DNA from: an uncultured Acidobacteriota bacterium
GTDB taxonomy: Bacteria; Acidobacteriota; Blastocatellia; Pyrinomonadales; Pyrinomonadaceae
DNA length: 12,158 nucleotides
NCBI GenBank assembly: GCA_902826385.1
Contig: CADEEU010000071.1
Coordinates: 1-12,158 of the forward strand
Direction of reading: 5' to 3'
Shown here one piece after another: positions 1-7,333 of this stretch. The position numbers and the translations under genes are program-made. How positions within the stretch are numbered: position 1 is the stretch's first letter; each line of letters begins with the position of its first letter. The notes beneath the pieces were generated by a model. That model saw only the letters and a program-made list of their open reading frames with translations, was not told where the DNA came from and did not search any database.

Positions 1-2
1 AT

Positions 3-995
3 GTGAAGCTGGTCTCGCTGTTCGCCCCTGAGCACGGAATCCGCGGTGAGCTTGATACCGAAAAGATCGACGATTCGAAGGACGAGAAAACCGGCCTCCC
101 CGTATATTCGCTTTACAAGGACGGAATGCGGCGGCCGAAGCCGGGGCAGCTAACGGACCTCGACGCGATCGTCTATGACATTCAGGACATCGGTGCACGT
201 TTTTACACCTACACGGCCACGCTGAAAAACGTGATGGAAGAGGCCGCGAAATTGGGTAAGCCAATTTACGTGCTCGACCGGCCTAACCCGATAAACGGCG
301 TTGCGGTCGAGGGGTCCACCGCCGAAGAAGACAAACTCTCGTTCATCGCCGCCCACACGATTCCGGTCCGCTATGGACTGACCATCGGCGAACTCGGCCT
401 GATGATGAACGCCGAGCGAAAGATCGGGGTTGTTCTGAAAGTAATTAAAATGGAAGGCTGGACGCGGTCGATGTGGTTCGACGAGACGGGCCAGACGTGG
501 GTGAACCCGTCGCCGAATATGCGCTCGCTGACCGAAGCGACTCTCTATCCGGGCATCGGCTTGCTTGAAACGACAAACCTTAGCGTCGGCCGCGGAACCG
601 ACACTCCTTTTGAACTCATCGGTGCGCCATGGCTGGACGGGCAAAAGCTGGCCAATCACCTGAACGGCAGAAACCTGCCCGGCGTCCGCTTTGTCCCGAT
701 CCGCTTTAAGCCCGATGCTTCGGTCTTTAAGGACGAACAGCTTGGCGGCGTCAATGTCATAATCACCGACCGTCGCACGTTCCAATCCGTCAGGACCGGT
801 TTCGAAATTGCCGCTGCTCTCAGGATGCTTTACCCGACCGCCTGGCAGACCGACCGCTACGGCCGCCTGCTCGTAAACGGCGAAATGCTGCAAATGGTAA
901 AGGCGAGCGAACCGCCCGAAAAGCTCGAACAAATGTCCGTCCGTCAGTCCGAAGATTTCACAAAACGTCGGGCACCCTATTTGCTTTACAAGTAG
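3..995 (+). CDS. namZ: Exo-beta-N-acetylmuramidase NamZ / DUF1343 protein, 5'-truncated by window edge
   Basis: The family (DUF1343, glycoside hydrolase GH171, founding member Bacillus subtilis NamZ) removes MurNAc units from the non-reducing end of peptidoglycan fragments. The 330 visible residues read as the body of this family. FAPEHG lies near the left edge (about residues 7-12) and holds an acidic residue likely to be catalytic. DIQDIGARFYTY, VLDRPNPING, PSPNMRS and GRGTDTPFELIGAPW follow, and the C-terminus ends with the usual RAPYLLYK. The frame is open to the window edge, and GTG at 3 is an internal Val codon. Family members are around 400 residues, so roughly the first 70, including any signal peptide, lie outside. 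No terminator is visible in the gap that follows. A TonB-dependent receptor and nagA downstream fit a role in amino-sugar recovery. The family call is firm; activity on peptidoglycan is inferred. Confidence 0.88.
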   Translation: MKLVSLFAPEHGIRGELDTEKIDDSKDEKTGLPVYSLYKDGMRRPKPGQLTDLDAIVYDIQDIGARFYTYTATLKNVMEEAAKLGKPIYVLDRPNPINGVAVEGSTAEEDKLSFIAAHTIPVRYGLTIGELGLMMNAERKIGVVLKVIKMEGWTRSMWFDETGQTWVNPSPNMRSLTEATLYPGIGLLETTNLSVGRGTDTPFELIGAPWLDGQKLANHLNGRNLPGVRFVPIRFKPDASVFKDEQLGGVNVIITDRRTFQSVRTGFEIAAALRMLYPTAWQTDRYGRLLVNGEMLQMVKASEPPEKLEQMSVRQSEDFTKRRAPYLLYK

Positions 996-1181
996 TGGTT
1001 TTCAAGTTATAAAATTCGAAGAATTTACACTTTGGCAACATATCTTTTGTTTTCAGGGGTTTCGGGCGAACCTCAGGAAATTGCTCCGTAACATTCGATA
1101 ACGAAAATTTGGATAAACTTCCAAAAACGTAAAGAATGCTTATGGATCGCTATACTAGATTTTTAACTTTTCGGGAGAAAG

Positions 1182-1186
1182 AGAGG
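1182..1186 (+). promoter_or_regulatory. Ribosome binding site deciding the receptor start
   Basis: The purine run GGGAGAAAGAGAGG ends with AGAGG at 1182-1186, three bases before ATG 1190. The short spacing is imperfect, but the longer purine run gives alternative pairings. Starts at 1136 and 1142 in the same frame have no comparable site and would place charged residues ahead of the signal peptide. A TATACT hexamer at 1151-1156 resembles a -10 box and would also exclude the upstream starts if used; I see no matching -35. Confidence 0.45.
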
Positions 1187-1189
1187 ACT

Positions 1190-4100
1190 ATGAGCAGAAG
1201 AACATTATTTTCACACTTTCTTGCAATTGCGTTGACGCTTTGTTCCGTTACTTTAGTGATGGGGCAGGATGAAAGCTCTGCGATGATCACCGGGCAGGTA
1301 ACGGATTCGACGGGGGCTGTAGTGCCGAATGCCACGATCGTCGCAAAAAACGCAGCGACTGGAGCTGAAAGAACCGTTCAGAGTAACGAAGAAGGTGGTT
1401 TCACGATCTTTCCGCTAGCTCCTGGTGAATACGTGGTAACAATCGAACGCAGCGGGTTCAAGAGATCCCTTGTCAATGTGACGTTGAATGCGAAAGATCG
1501 GCGGCCTGTTCAGATTTCACTGGAAACTGGAGCGCCAAGTGAGACCGTAACTGTTACTGATGAGCCGCCGCTGCTTCAGGAAAGCCCGACGGGACAGGCT
1601 CTCATCTCTGGTAATCAAGTCACGGAACTTCCGCTAAATAACCGAAATTTTATCCGTCTACTGGAGACAATTCCGGGAATCAGCTCCGATCTTTCCGATG
1701 ACACCGGGTTCGGCCTCACCAGCCTTGCGAACATCTCGATCAACGGACTAAGGCGAAATGCCGTTAACTATTATGTGGACGGCGTGAACAATACGGATGT
1801 CGGTTCGAATATTACGCTTTTGTCGTCGCCAACTGTAGATTCGATCGCGGAAACAAAAGTTTTAACTTCCAACTATACGGCGGAAATCGGCCGTTCCGGC
1901 GGAGGAGCAGTGATCATCACAACGCGCGGTGGCGGCAACGACTTTCATGGTTCGGTCTACAACTTCGTTCGAAACGACGCATTCAACGCGAACACATTTT
2001 TCAATAAGCGTCTTGGCAGGAATGCGAACGGCACAGTCAGGGCTGACACGCCCGTACTTCGCTATAACAATTTTGGTGCGACATTCAGCGGTCCGATGGT
2101 AAATCCAGGTTTTGGGGAAGGAACACCATACTTCGATTTGTTGAAAGAAAAGCTGTTCTTCTTTTTATCATACGAAGGACGTCGCCAGAGACGCGGTATA
2201 TCAGACACGACTATATTGGTTCCGAGCGCACTGGAACGTCAAGGAAACTTGTCCGCAACACTTGGACTTCCGCTTTGCCGTCAAACCAATAATACGATCA
2301 ACACCACATGTACCGCCGCGGGTGCGGTTCCCGTGATGGTCCTTGACACGACGGGTGCGACGATCCAGGCTCGGCAGGCCATGGTGTTCAGGCCCTCGGA
2401 CGGAAGAGCGTACGCCGGCAACATAATCCCTTTGTCGGATATAGACCCGCGTTCGATCGGACTTCTGGCCGCTTATCCGGGAGCCACTATCGGGAATAAT
2501 TCTTTCCAGTTCACTCCCCAGAATTTATTAAACACTGACCAGTACGTTGTTCGGCTCGATTACAATATCAACTCCAACCACAAAATCTACGGTCGCTACA
2601 CACGCGATCAAAGCCAGACCACGGAGTCGGGAGGGCTTTTCACCGGCATTACGCTTCCAAACGTTGCGACAACTAACACGACGGTGCCGGGCAAGATATT
2701 TGCCGCGTCTTGGACGGGAGTGTTTTCGAACAGTGTCGTGAATGAGCTTACAGCGAACTTCTCGGGAAACGAGATCGGTTCTATTCTTGTTGGAAACGGG
2801 CGTCGGACCGACTACGCGGGCGCACCTGCCATCCGACAAATTGATCCGGAGAACAACGCTGACGCAATTCCTACAATAACGAGTCGCTTCGCCACGATCG
2901 GTGCTCTACAGGGCTTTAGCATTGAGTATGCCAACTTTACCTTAAAAGATAATCTGACTTGGACGAACGGCAATCACATTCTCAAGTTTGGCGGTGAGGT
3001 GACGCACGAGATCAAAAATGAAAACACCGGAGGGGCAACTCAGGGGAACTTCGGCTTTAGTACGATCCAAACAGCAGGAACTACCCTTAACTCCGGGGGA
3101 CAGCCGATAAGTATAACCGTAACCGGTGATTCTTTTGGAAGTCTTCTACTGGGACGGGCCAATGTCTACACGGAGGCGCGAACTGATTTTCGTGTCCATC
3201 TTCGTTTCGGCCGCCGCGAATTCTATGCGCAGGATACATGGCGCATTCGCCCAAATTTAACGCTCGACTTAGGCGTTCGGTATCAATTTTACGTGCCGCC
3301 TTACGACCGTGATAACCAGATAGGTTCATTTGATCCTAGTCTTTATGACCGGTCGAGAATAACCTGCACATCCGCCGCGTGCTCTGCTTTTACTCTAACC
3401 TCTGATCAGCTAAACGGTATCGGTATTGCCGGAAGCACCTCCAGATTTGGCCGGTCGATCATCGATCCAGACTACAATAATTTCAGTCCCCGGGTCGGAT
3501 TTGCCTGGAGCCCGTCCGCGGAAAGCGGAATTTCGAAGTGGTTGTTTGGCGGGCCGAATAAATCGGTTGTTCGTGCGGGATATGGCCTGTATTTCGATCA
3601 GGTCCTCGTTGGAATTTTTGAACAAGCGGCTTTTACTGTTCCTGCTTTCAGCCCAAACTTCAGTAACACAAGTGGAGCCACAGCTGCGACTACAATTACA
3701 TTTGATAATCCGAATGCTGGAGTTGCACCCGGTACTTTCGGCAACAGGGCCCTGGTAGCGATCTCGCCGGATTTTGATACTCCGGAAACTCAGGTGTGGT
3801 CGATTGGATTACAGCGGGAAGTATTTAAAAATGCGATCGTCGATCTTTCTTATGTTGGCACAAAGGGCGATAAGTTGGTCCGACGGCGTAATGTCAATTT
3901 TGTAACACCCGCGCAAACGATAGCTGCGACGATTGCTAACGTTGCGGCGGCCCGGCCTTTTGTCGGTTACTCAACCATAACGTTTCAGGAAACCGCAGCG
4001 AAATCGCGTTATCACGGGATGCTTTCCTCATTTAGATATGTATTAAAGGATGGGTTCACAATCACACTTGCCTACACTTTTAGTAAGGCGCTGACGGACT

Positions 4101-4747
4101 CTACGAACGATCGCGATGCGATAGATGAGCCGCAGAACCCTCTGGTGCCGAATGAGTATGCCTTAGCCCGGACCGACCGGACGCATGTCTTTAACGCCAG
4201 TTACGTTTACGAGCTGCCGTTCTTCAGAAACTCGCAAAGCTCTATAGCGCGAATTTTGCTCGGCGGGTTTCAAGTTTCAGGTATAACCCAGATTGAATCA
4301 GGAGCTCCGATTCCCCGTATTGCCGTGGCGGATACCCTTTCAGGTACGCGCGGGCTCTACCCCAATGTCAACGGGGATCCAAACGCCGGTTTGGCGGGAA
4401 CGATTGATCCCGCCACCGGACTGCCGTTCGTGTTCGACCCGACTGTTTTCGCTCCTGCGGCACTCGGAACGTTTGGAAGTGCTCCGAGGTCATTTGGTCG
4501 TTTGCCGGGACGCAATCAGACGACTCTCGCTCTTTCAAAGCGGTTCTACTTTGACTCAGAGCAAAAGCGTTATCTTCAATTTCGTGCCGAGGCCTTTAAT
4601 GTGTTCAATCAAACACAGTTTATTATGGCGGCTGGCGCGGCAACCACGCTGCCGACCGCTGGTCCACTGACGAACACTGCAGTAGGTCGCCCCACCGGAG
4701 CACGCCCGCCGCGTGAGTTTCAGTTTGGTGCGAAATTTTATTTCTAA
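1190..4747 (+). CDS. Oar-like TonB-dependent outer-membrane receptor with carboxypeptidase-regulatory-like N-domain
   Basis: The 1185-residue protein, counted from ATG 1190, is an outer-membrane beta-barrel for TonB-driven uptake. A signal peptide (about 1-25, cleavage likely at VMG/QD) is followed by a carboxypeptidase-regulatory-like beta domain (about 32-113; MITGQVTDSTGAVVPNATI, then FTIFPLAPGEYVV). The plug domain (about 120-245) has LPLNNRNF, INGLRRNAVNYYVDGVNN and the Oar-typical YTAEIGRSGGGAVIITTRGG, then the barrel start FHGSVYNFVRNDAFNANTFF. The barrel runs to the terminal aromatic motif QFGAKFYF, a signal for BAM-mediated assembly. In Acidobacteriota such receptors occur in many paralogues of unknown substrate. 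Its position between namZ and nagA suggests amino-sugar or muropeptide uptake, but that is only context. A start at ATG 1136 would add 18 residues (MLMDRYTRFLTFREKERT); ATG 1190 is preferred because the signal peptide then begins MSRRTLF. Confidence 0.9.
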   Translation: MSRRTLFSHFLAIALTLCSVTLVMGQDESSAMITGQVTDSTGAVVPNATIVAKNAATGAERTVQSNEEGGFTIFPLAPGEYVVTIERSGFKRSLVNVTLNAKDRRPVQISLETGAPSETVTVTDEPPLLQESPTGQALISGNQVTELPLNNRNFIRLLETIPGISSDLSDDTGFGLTSLANISINGLRRNAVNYYVDGVNNTDVGSNITLLSSPTVDSIAETKVLTSNYTAEIGRSGGGAVIITTRGGGNDFHGSVYNFVRNDAFNANTFFNKRLGRNANGTVRADTPVLRYNNFGATFSGPMVNPGFGEGTPYFDLLKEKLFFFLSYEGRRQRRGISDTTILVPSALERQGNLSATLGLPLCRQTNNTINTTCTAAGAVPVMVLDTTGATIQARQAMVFRPSDGRAYAGNIIPLSDIDPRSIGLLAAYPGATIGNNSFQFTPQNLLNTDQYVVRLDYNINSNHKIYGRYTRDQSQTTESGGLFTGITLPNVATTNTTVPGKIFAASWTGVFSNSVVNELTANFSGNEIGSILVGNGRRTDYAGAPAIRQIDPENNADAIPTITSRFATIGALQGFSIEYANFTLKDNLTWTNGNHILKFGGEVTHEIKNENTGGATQGNFGFSTIQTAGTTLNSGGQPISITVTGDSFGSLLLGRANVYTEARTDFRVHLRFGRREFYAQDTWRIRPNLTLDLGVRYQFYVPPYDRDNQIGSFDPSLYDRSRITCTSAACSAFTLTSDQLNGIGIAGSTSRFGRSIIDPDYNNFSPRVGFAWSPSAESGISKWLFGGPNKSVVRAGYGLYFDQVLVGIFEQAAFTVPAFSPNFSNTSGATAATTITFDNPNAGVAPGTFGNRALVAISPDFDTPETQVWSIGLQREVFKNAIVDLSYVGTKGDKLVRRRNVNFVTPAQTIAATIANVAAARPFVGYSTITFQETAAKSRYHGMLSSFRYVLKDGFTITLAYTFSKALTDSTNDRDAIDEPQNPLVPNEYALARTDRTHVFNASYVYELPFFRNSQSSIARILLGGFQVSGITQIESGAPIPRIAVADTLSGTRGLYPNVNGDPNAGLAGTIDPATGLPFVFDPTVFAPAALGTFGSAPRSFGRLPGRNQTTLALSKRFYFDSEQKRYLQFRAEAFNVFNQTQFIMAAGAATTLPTAGPLTNTAVGRPTGARPPREFQFGAKFYF

Positions 4748-4770
4748 TGACAGGTTAGTGGTATTTAGTT

Positions 4771-4805
4771 GCCCGCGTTGCTTTTCGGCGACGCGGGCTT
4801 TTTTT
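4771..4805 (+). terminator. Rho-independent terminator after the TonB receptor gene
   Basis: GCCCGCGTTGC (4771-4781) pairs with GCGACGCGGGC (4788-4798), giving an 11-bp stem with one T-G wobble, around the 6-base loop TTTTCG. Seven T residues follow (4799-4805). It lies 23 bases after the receptor stop and 20 bases before the nagA start. The U tract is only on the plus strand, so it acts on rightward transcription. Confidence 0.9.
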
Positions 4806-4825
4806 GATGTAGGATAAGCAAAGTA

Positions 4826-5983
4826 ATGCCAGGTGTCTTTTTGAAGAACGCAGTGATTACAGCGAAGGTTTCGGGAATAGATCGCCCTTCGATTTCGGTC
4901 GAAGACGGTCTTATTAAATTGGAGCGCTTCGAGACATTTGAATCTTCTGATCGGCCGTTTGCGAATGCCGAGGGCTTCGTTTTTCCGGGATCTATTGATA
5001 TCCACATCCACGGCGCGGTCGGGGTGGATGTGAATGCGGCGGATGTGGATGGATTGTTGGAGATAGCTGGGTTTTTGGCTCGGAGTGGGGTGACGGCTTG
5101 GGTGCCGACTTTGGTGCCGGATTCGGATGAGAATTATCGGCGTGTGATCGGAGAGATCGATCGGCTGATGGATGTGCAGGTTGGGCGGCCGGTGGCTCAG
5201 GCGGTTGGGGTTCATTTCGAGGGTGTTTTTGCGAACGAGAAGATGTGCGGCGCGTTGCGGCCGGAGTACTTCAAGAGCGGGAAGTGGGCGGTTGGCGGTG
5301 GTCAGCTGCCCAAATTGAAGACCGGCGTCCACATGACAACGCTCGCACCGGAGGTGGAAAGCGGGATCGAACTTACGAGGCTGTTGGTCGATCAGGGCTG
5401 GGTGGTTTCGATAGGCCACACGCGGGCGGATGCCGCTACGCTGGACGCTGCTTTTACTAACGGAGCACTGCATATGACGCATTTTTTTAATGCGATGACC
5501 GGTCTTCATCATCGTGAGGTCGGCGTCGCCGGATGGGGATTGTCCAACACCGACGCGACCTTCGACATCATAGCGGACGGCGTGCATGTGCATCCGTCGA
5601 TGCTTGAGTTTGCCTGTCGGGCAAAAACCGCGGACAAGGTTACGCTGGTCAGCGACTCGGTTGCACCGACGGGATTGGGCGACGGCGAGTTCGAGATATG
5701 GGGCGAGAAAGTTTCGGTTGATAACGGCCGAACGCGAAACGAGCGCGGAAGCATCGCGGGGGCGGTGATCACGATGCACGACGCCTTTTTGCGGATGCGA
5801 TCGCTGGGGTTTTCCGACGTTGATCTGGCGAAGATGACTTCGACAAATCCTGCGCGGCTTTTGGGATTGAGCGATTCGCGAGGATCGATCGAGGCCGGAA
5901 AGCGGGCGGACCTTGTTGGTATCAGAGTCGACGGATCGATCGAGTTCGTGATGATCGGCGGCGAGATGGTCGATTTGGGCTAA
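4826..5983 (+). CDS. nagA: N-acetylglucosamine-6-phosphate deacetylase NagA
   Basis: NagA is a cytoplasmic amidohydrolase that converts GlcNAc-6-phosphate to glucosamine-6-phosphate and acetate, the committed step in amino-sugar catabolism and cell-wall recycling. The 385 residues match the usual length. Visible motifs are DIHIHG (metal-site His60, His62), HFEG (Glu132), SIGHTRAD (His198), HMTHFFNAM (His219), DGVHVHP (251-257) and VSDSVAPTG (Asp277, the expected catalytic acid). SIAGAVITM and NPARLLGL with GSIEAGKRADLV close the domain. The near-invariant GP after the metal Glu (HLEGPF in most members) is GV here. AGGA at 4811-4814 is the likely ribosome site, 11 bases before ATG 4826. A strong terminator ends just 20 bases before the start, so expression needs read-through or an unseen promoter. 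No nagB or phosphotransferase gene is in view. Confidence 0.93.
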   Translation: MPGVFLKNAVITAKVSGIDRPSISVEDGLIKLERFETFESSDRPFANAEGFVFPGSIDIHIHGAVGVDVNAADVDGLLEIAGFLARSGVTAWVPTLVPDSDENYRRVIGEIDRLMDVQVGRPVAQAVGVHFEGVFANEKMCGALRPEYFKSGKWAVGGGQLPKLKTGVHMTTLAPEVESGIELTRLLVDQGWVVSIGHTRADAATLDAAFTNGALHMTHFFNAMTGLHHREVGVAGWGLSNTDATFDIIADGVHVHPSMLEFACRAKTADKVTLVSDSVAPTGLGDGEFEIWGEKVSVDNGRTRNERGSIAGAVITMHDAFLRMRSLGFSDVDLAKMTSTNPARLLGLSDSRGSIEAGKRADLVGIRVDGSIEFVMIGGEMVDLG

Positions 5984-6029
5984 GACAATATCGAAGGCAA
6001 TACGTCCATAGGCCGATAATTCATTTTGT

Positions 6030-6488
6030 TCAGTTAATAGTGGTTAGTTGATAGTTGATAGTTTTCAGAAAAACAGCCCGATACCATCTCGGCATCGGGC
6101 TGTTTTGTCCCCCTTGACCATTAGCGAACTTGTTATTCGCTAATCTTTCGGTTTTTTCGGCCATTCGGGCCTTGCGGCGTTCGTCGCGTTTGGCTTTCAT
6201 TTCCGCCAGTTTCGTTTTCTGAGCGTCGGTGAGCAGTGCGAAGACCTGCGACTTTACACGCTCGCGTTCGACGATCAGCTTGGCCGAAAGTGCGGCCTGT
6301 TCGTTCGCAAGTGCGGTTACCTGTACTTCGTCAAAAGCTCCGGTGGCCGTTAGGCCCTGCATCTTTTCACGATTCGCCTTCAGGGCTTCCATGTTTGGCT
6401 GGAGCGCCGTTCGGCTGGCCGCTTGAAGCTCTTTCACCTTTGCCTTTTGCTCTTCAGTCAGGTCCAGGCCGCGAAACATCTTACCCAT
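6030..6488 (-). CDS. Spy/CpxP-like periplasmic chaperone ORF, probably degenerate
   Basis: Spy and CpxP are periplasmic ATP-independent chaperones with two LTxxQ motifs. Both motifs are present, LTEEQ (10-14) and LTDAQ (86-90), in a long charged helical sequence rich in Lys, Arg and Gln. The in-frame codons just before the ATG (6489-6512) read ETYGHHRG, a His-rich stretch typical of the mature N-terminus. TAA at 6540-6542 closes the frame, and no signal peptide is found in any minus frame up to the divergent regulator. The 3' end also looks altered: the frame passes through the terminator hairpin at 6070-6106 and a heptamer repeat before its TGA, so about the last 25 residues are unlikely to be native. 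Divergent orientation to a CpxRA-like pair matches cpxP in enterobacteria. The family call is good; function in the periplasm is doubtful without a leader. Confidence 0.65.
   Translation of the reverse strand: MGKMFRGLDLTEEQKAKVKELQAASRTALQPNMEALKANREKMQGLTATGAFDEVQVTALANEQAALSAKLIVERERVKSQVFALLTDAQKTKLAEMKAKRDERRKARMAEKTERLANNKFANGQGGQNSPMPRWYRAVFLKTINYQLTTIN
6033..6063. repeat. Short heptamer repeat GTTGATA and variants
   Basis: GTTGATA occurs twice in tandem (6047-6053, 6054-6060) and is followed by GTT. GTTAATA lies at 6033-6039 and the partial GTTA just before the pair. The run covers the last codons of the Spy-like reading frame beyond its hairpin, which supports the view that this end is not native coding sequence. 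It may be one copy of a dispersed low-complexity repeat. Confidence 0.5.
6070..6106. terminator. Bidirectional terminator between nagA and the Spy-like gene
   Basis: A 13-bp perfect outer stem (AAAACAGCCCGAT, 6070-6082, against ATCGGGCTGTTTT, 6094-6106) is extended by two pairs inside one mismatch, around the loop ATCTC. Four T residues end the plus-strand copy and five T residues follow on the minus strand, so it can stop transcription of both convergent genes. Confidence 0.8.
6120..6144. repeat. Perfect 9-bp inverted repeat
   Basis: ATTAGCGAA (6120-6128) and TTCGCTAAT (6136-6144) are exact reverse complements around the 7-base loop CTTGTTA. There is no T tract on either side. The repeat lies in the distal part of the Spy-like ORF, just upstream of its terminator in the direction of that gene. 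Confidence 0.6.
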
Positions 6489-6586
6489 TCCACGGTGATG
6501 TCCATAGGTCTCGAGCGGCCTTTCTTTGTCCTCGCAGAGTTAGACGAAAAAACGACGCTTACGGCCTACGTAGTTTTGTGAAGTAG

Positions 6587-6602
6587 TGTAAAGAATTGTA
6601 AA
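6587..6602 (+). promoter_or_regulatory. CpxR-type box, TGTAAA direct repeat with 10-bp period
   Basis: GTAAA (6588-6592), five bases GAATT, then GTAAA (6598-6602) match exactly the enterobacterial CpxR consensus GTAAA-N5-GTAAA. The repeat is in fact six bases, TGTAAA at 6587 and 6597. It lies in the 155-bp gap between the Spy-like ORF and the CpxR-like regulator, where the E. coli cpxP-cpxRA box lies. Binding by the neighbouring regulator, and hence autoregulation, is inferred. Confidence 0.65.
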
Positions 6603-6629
6603 ACCCGTCGATTACCCGGATTTTTCGCG

Positions 6630-6635
6630 TAGAAT
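6630..6635 (+). promoter_or_regulatory. Possible -10 element for the cpxR-like gene
   Basis: TAGAAT differs from TATAAT at one position and ends eight bases before ATG 6644. Transcription from it would start about at the initiation codon, giving a leaderless message. That would fit the absence of any Shine-Dalgarno sequence in GAATGCATTGTG. The CpxR-type box would then be centred near -47. No consensus -35 is seen, as expected for an activated promoter. Confidence 0.3.
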
Positions 6636-6643
6636 GCATTGTG

Positions 6644-7333
6644 ATGAACCGTGTCTTGATAATCGATGATGACGAAGAGCTTTGCGAGCTGGTTTCGGAA
6701 TATCTGACAGTCGAAGGGTTCGAGACGAGCTGTGTCCATGATGGCGAATCGGGACTGAAGCAGGCGGGGGCGGGCGAATTCGATCTTGCGATCCTTGATG
6801 TGATGCTGCCGAAAATGAACGGTTTCGATGTTTTGCGGAACCTGCGTGAAAGATCTGACGTGCCGGTTCTGATGCTAACGGCCCGCGGCGACGATATGGA
6901 ACGTATTGTCGGGCTTGAGATCGGGGCGGACGATTATCTGCCAAAGCCTTTCAACCCTCGCGAGCTTGTGGCGCGTCTGCGTGCGATCCTGCGGCGCGTT
7001 TCACCCGAAATCGGCGATGAAACGATGCCGGAGAAATTGCACGTCGAAGACCTTGAAATTTCGTCGTCAGCCCGGTCCGCGAAGTTGGAAGGAAACGAAG
7101 TCGGCCTGACATCAGTCGAATTCGATCTGCTCTTTGCCCTTGTTCGCGAAGCCGGAAAGATCGTAAAGAAAGAAGATCTGAGTGAAAATGTGCTTGAACG
7201 CAGCCTTTCACCCTACGACCGCAGTTTGGACATGCACATCAGTAATCTGCGAAAAAAATTGGGCTTGCGCGGCGACGGCAGTGAAAGAATTAAAACCGTC
7301 AGGTCGGTCGGTTACATCTATACACTGGCATGA
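6644..7333 (+). CDS. cpxR: CpxR-like OmpR/PhoB-family response regulator
   Basis: This is a 229-residue DNA-binding regulator phosphorylated by its partner kinase. The receiver domain (2-115) has the acidic cluster DDD (8-10), phosphorylation site Asp52 in LDVMLPK, Thr79 in MLTARG and Lys101 in DYLPKPFN. The winged-helix domain (about 130-228) ends with VRSVGYIYTLA. Resemblance to E. coli CpxR goes beyond the family: GLEIGADDYLPKPFN-RELVARLRAILRR in the receiver, and SLSPYDRSLDMHISNLRKKL in the effector, match it from memory nearly residue for residue. GTG 6641 could add one Met; ATG 6644 is preferred, and neither has a clear ribosome site. The stop overlaps the kinase start as ATGA, so the two are translationally coupled. 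A GTAAA-N5-GTAAA box lies 41 bases upstream. Confidence 0.92.
   Translation: MNRVLIIDDDEELCELVSEYLTVEGFETSCVHDGESGLKQAGAGEFDLAILDVMLPKMNGFDVLRNLRERSDVPVLMLTARGDDMERIVGLEIGADDYLPKPFNPRELVARLRAILRRVSPEIGDETMPEKLHVEDLEISSSARSAKLEGNEVGLTSVEFDLLFALVREAGKIVKKEDLSENVLERSLSPYDRSLDMHISNLRKKLGLRGDGSERIKTVRSVGYIYTLA

Noticed and set aside
150..932. Long minus-strand open frame (260 codons) opposite namZ
   Set aside because: The plus-strand protein has clear family motifs throughout; the antisense product is rich in Arg, His and Gly without domain features, as expected of a shadow frame in a G+C-rich gene.
1136..1189. N-terminal extension of the TonB receptor from ATG 1136
   Set aside because: It adds charged residues before the signal peptide and lacks a ribosome site; ATG 1190 with upstream AGAGG is better.
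4556..5779. 407-codon minus-strand frame spanning the receptor end, the terminator and nagA
   Set aside because: It runs antisense through two well-supported genes and a plus-strand terminator, and its composition (His, Arg, Pro, Asn rich) shows no motif.
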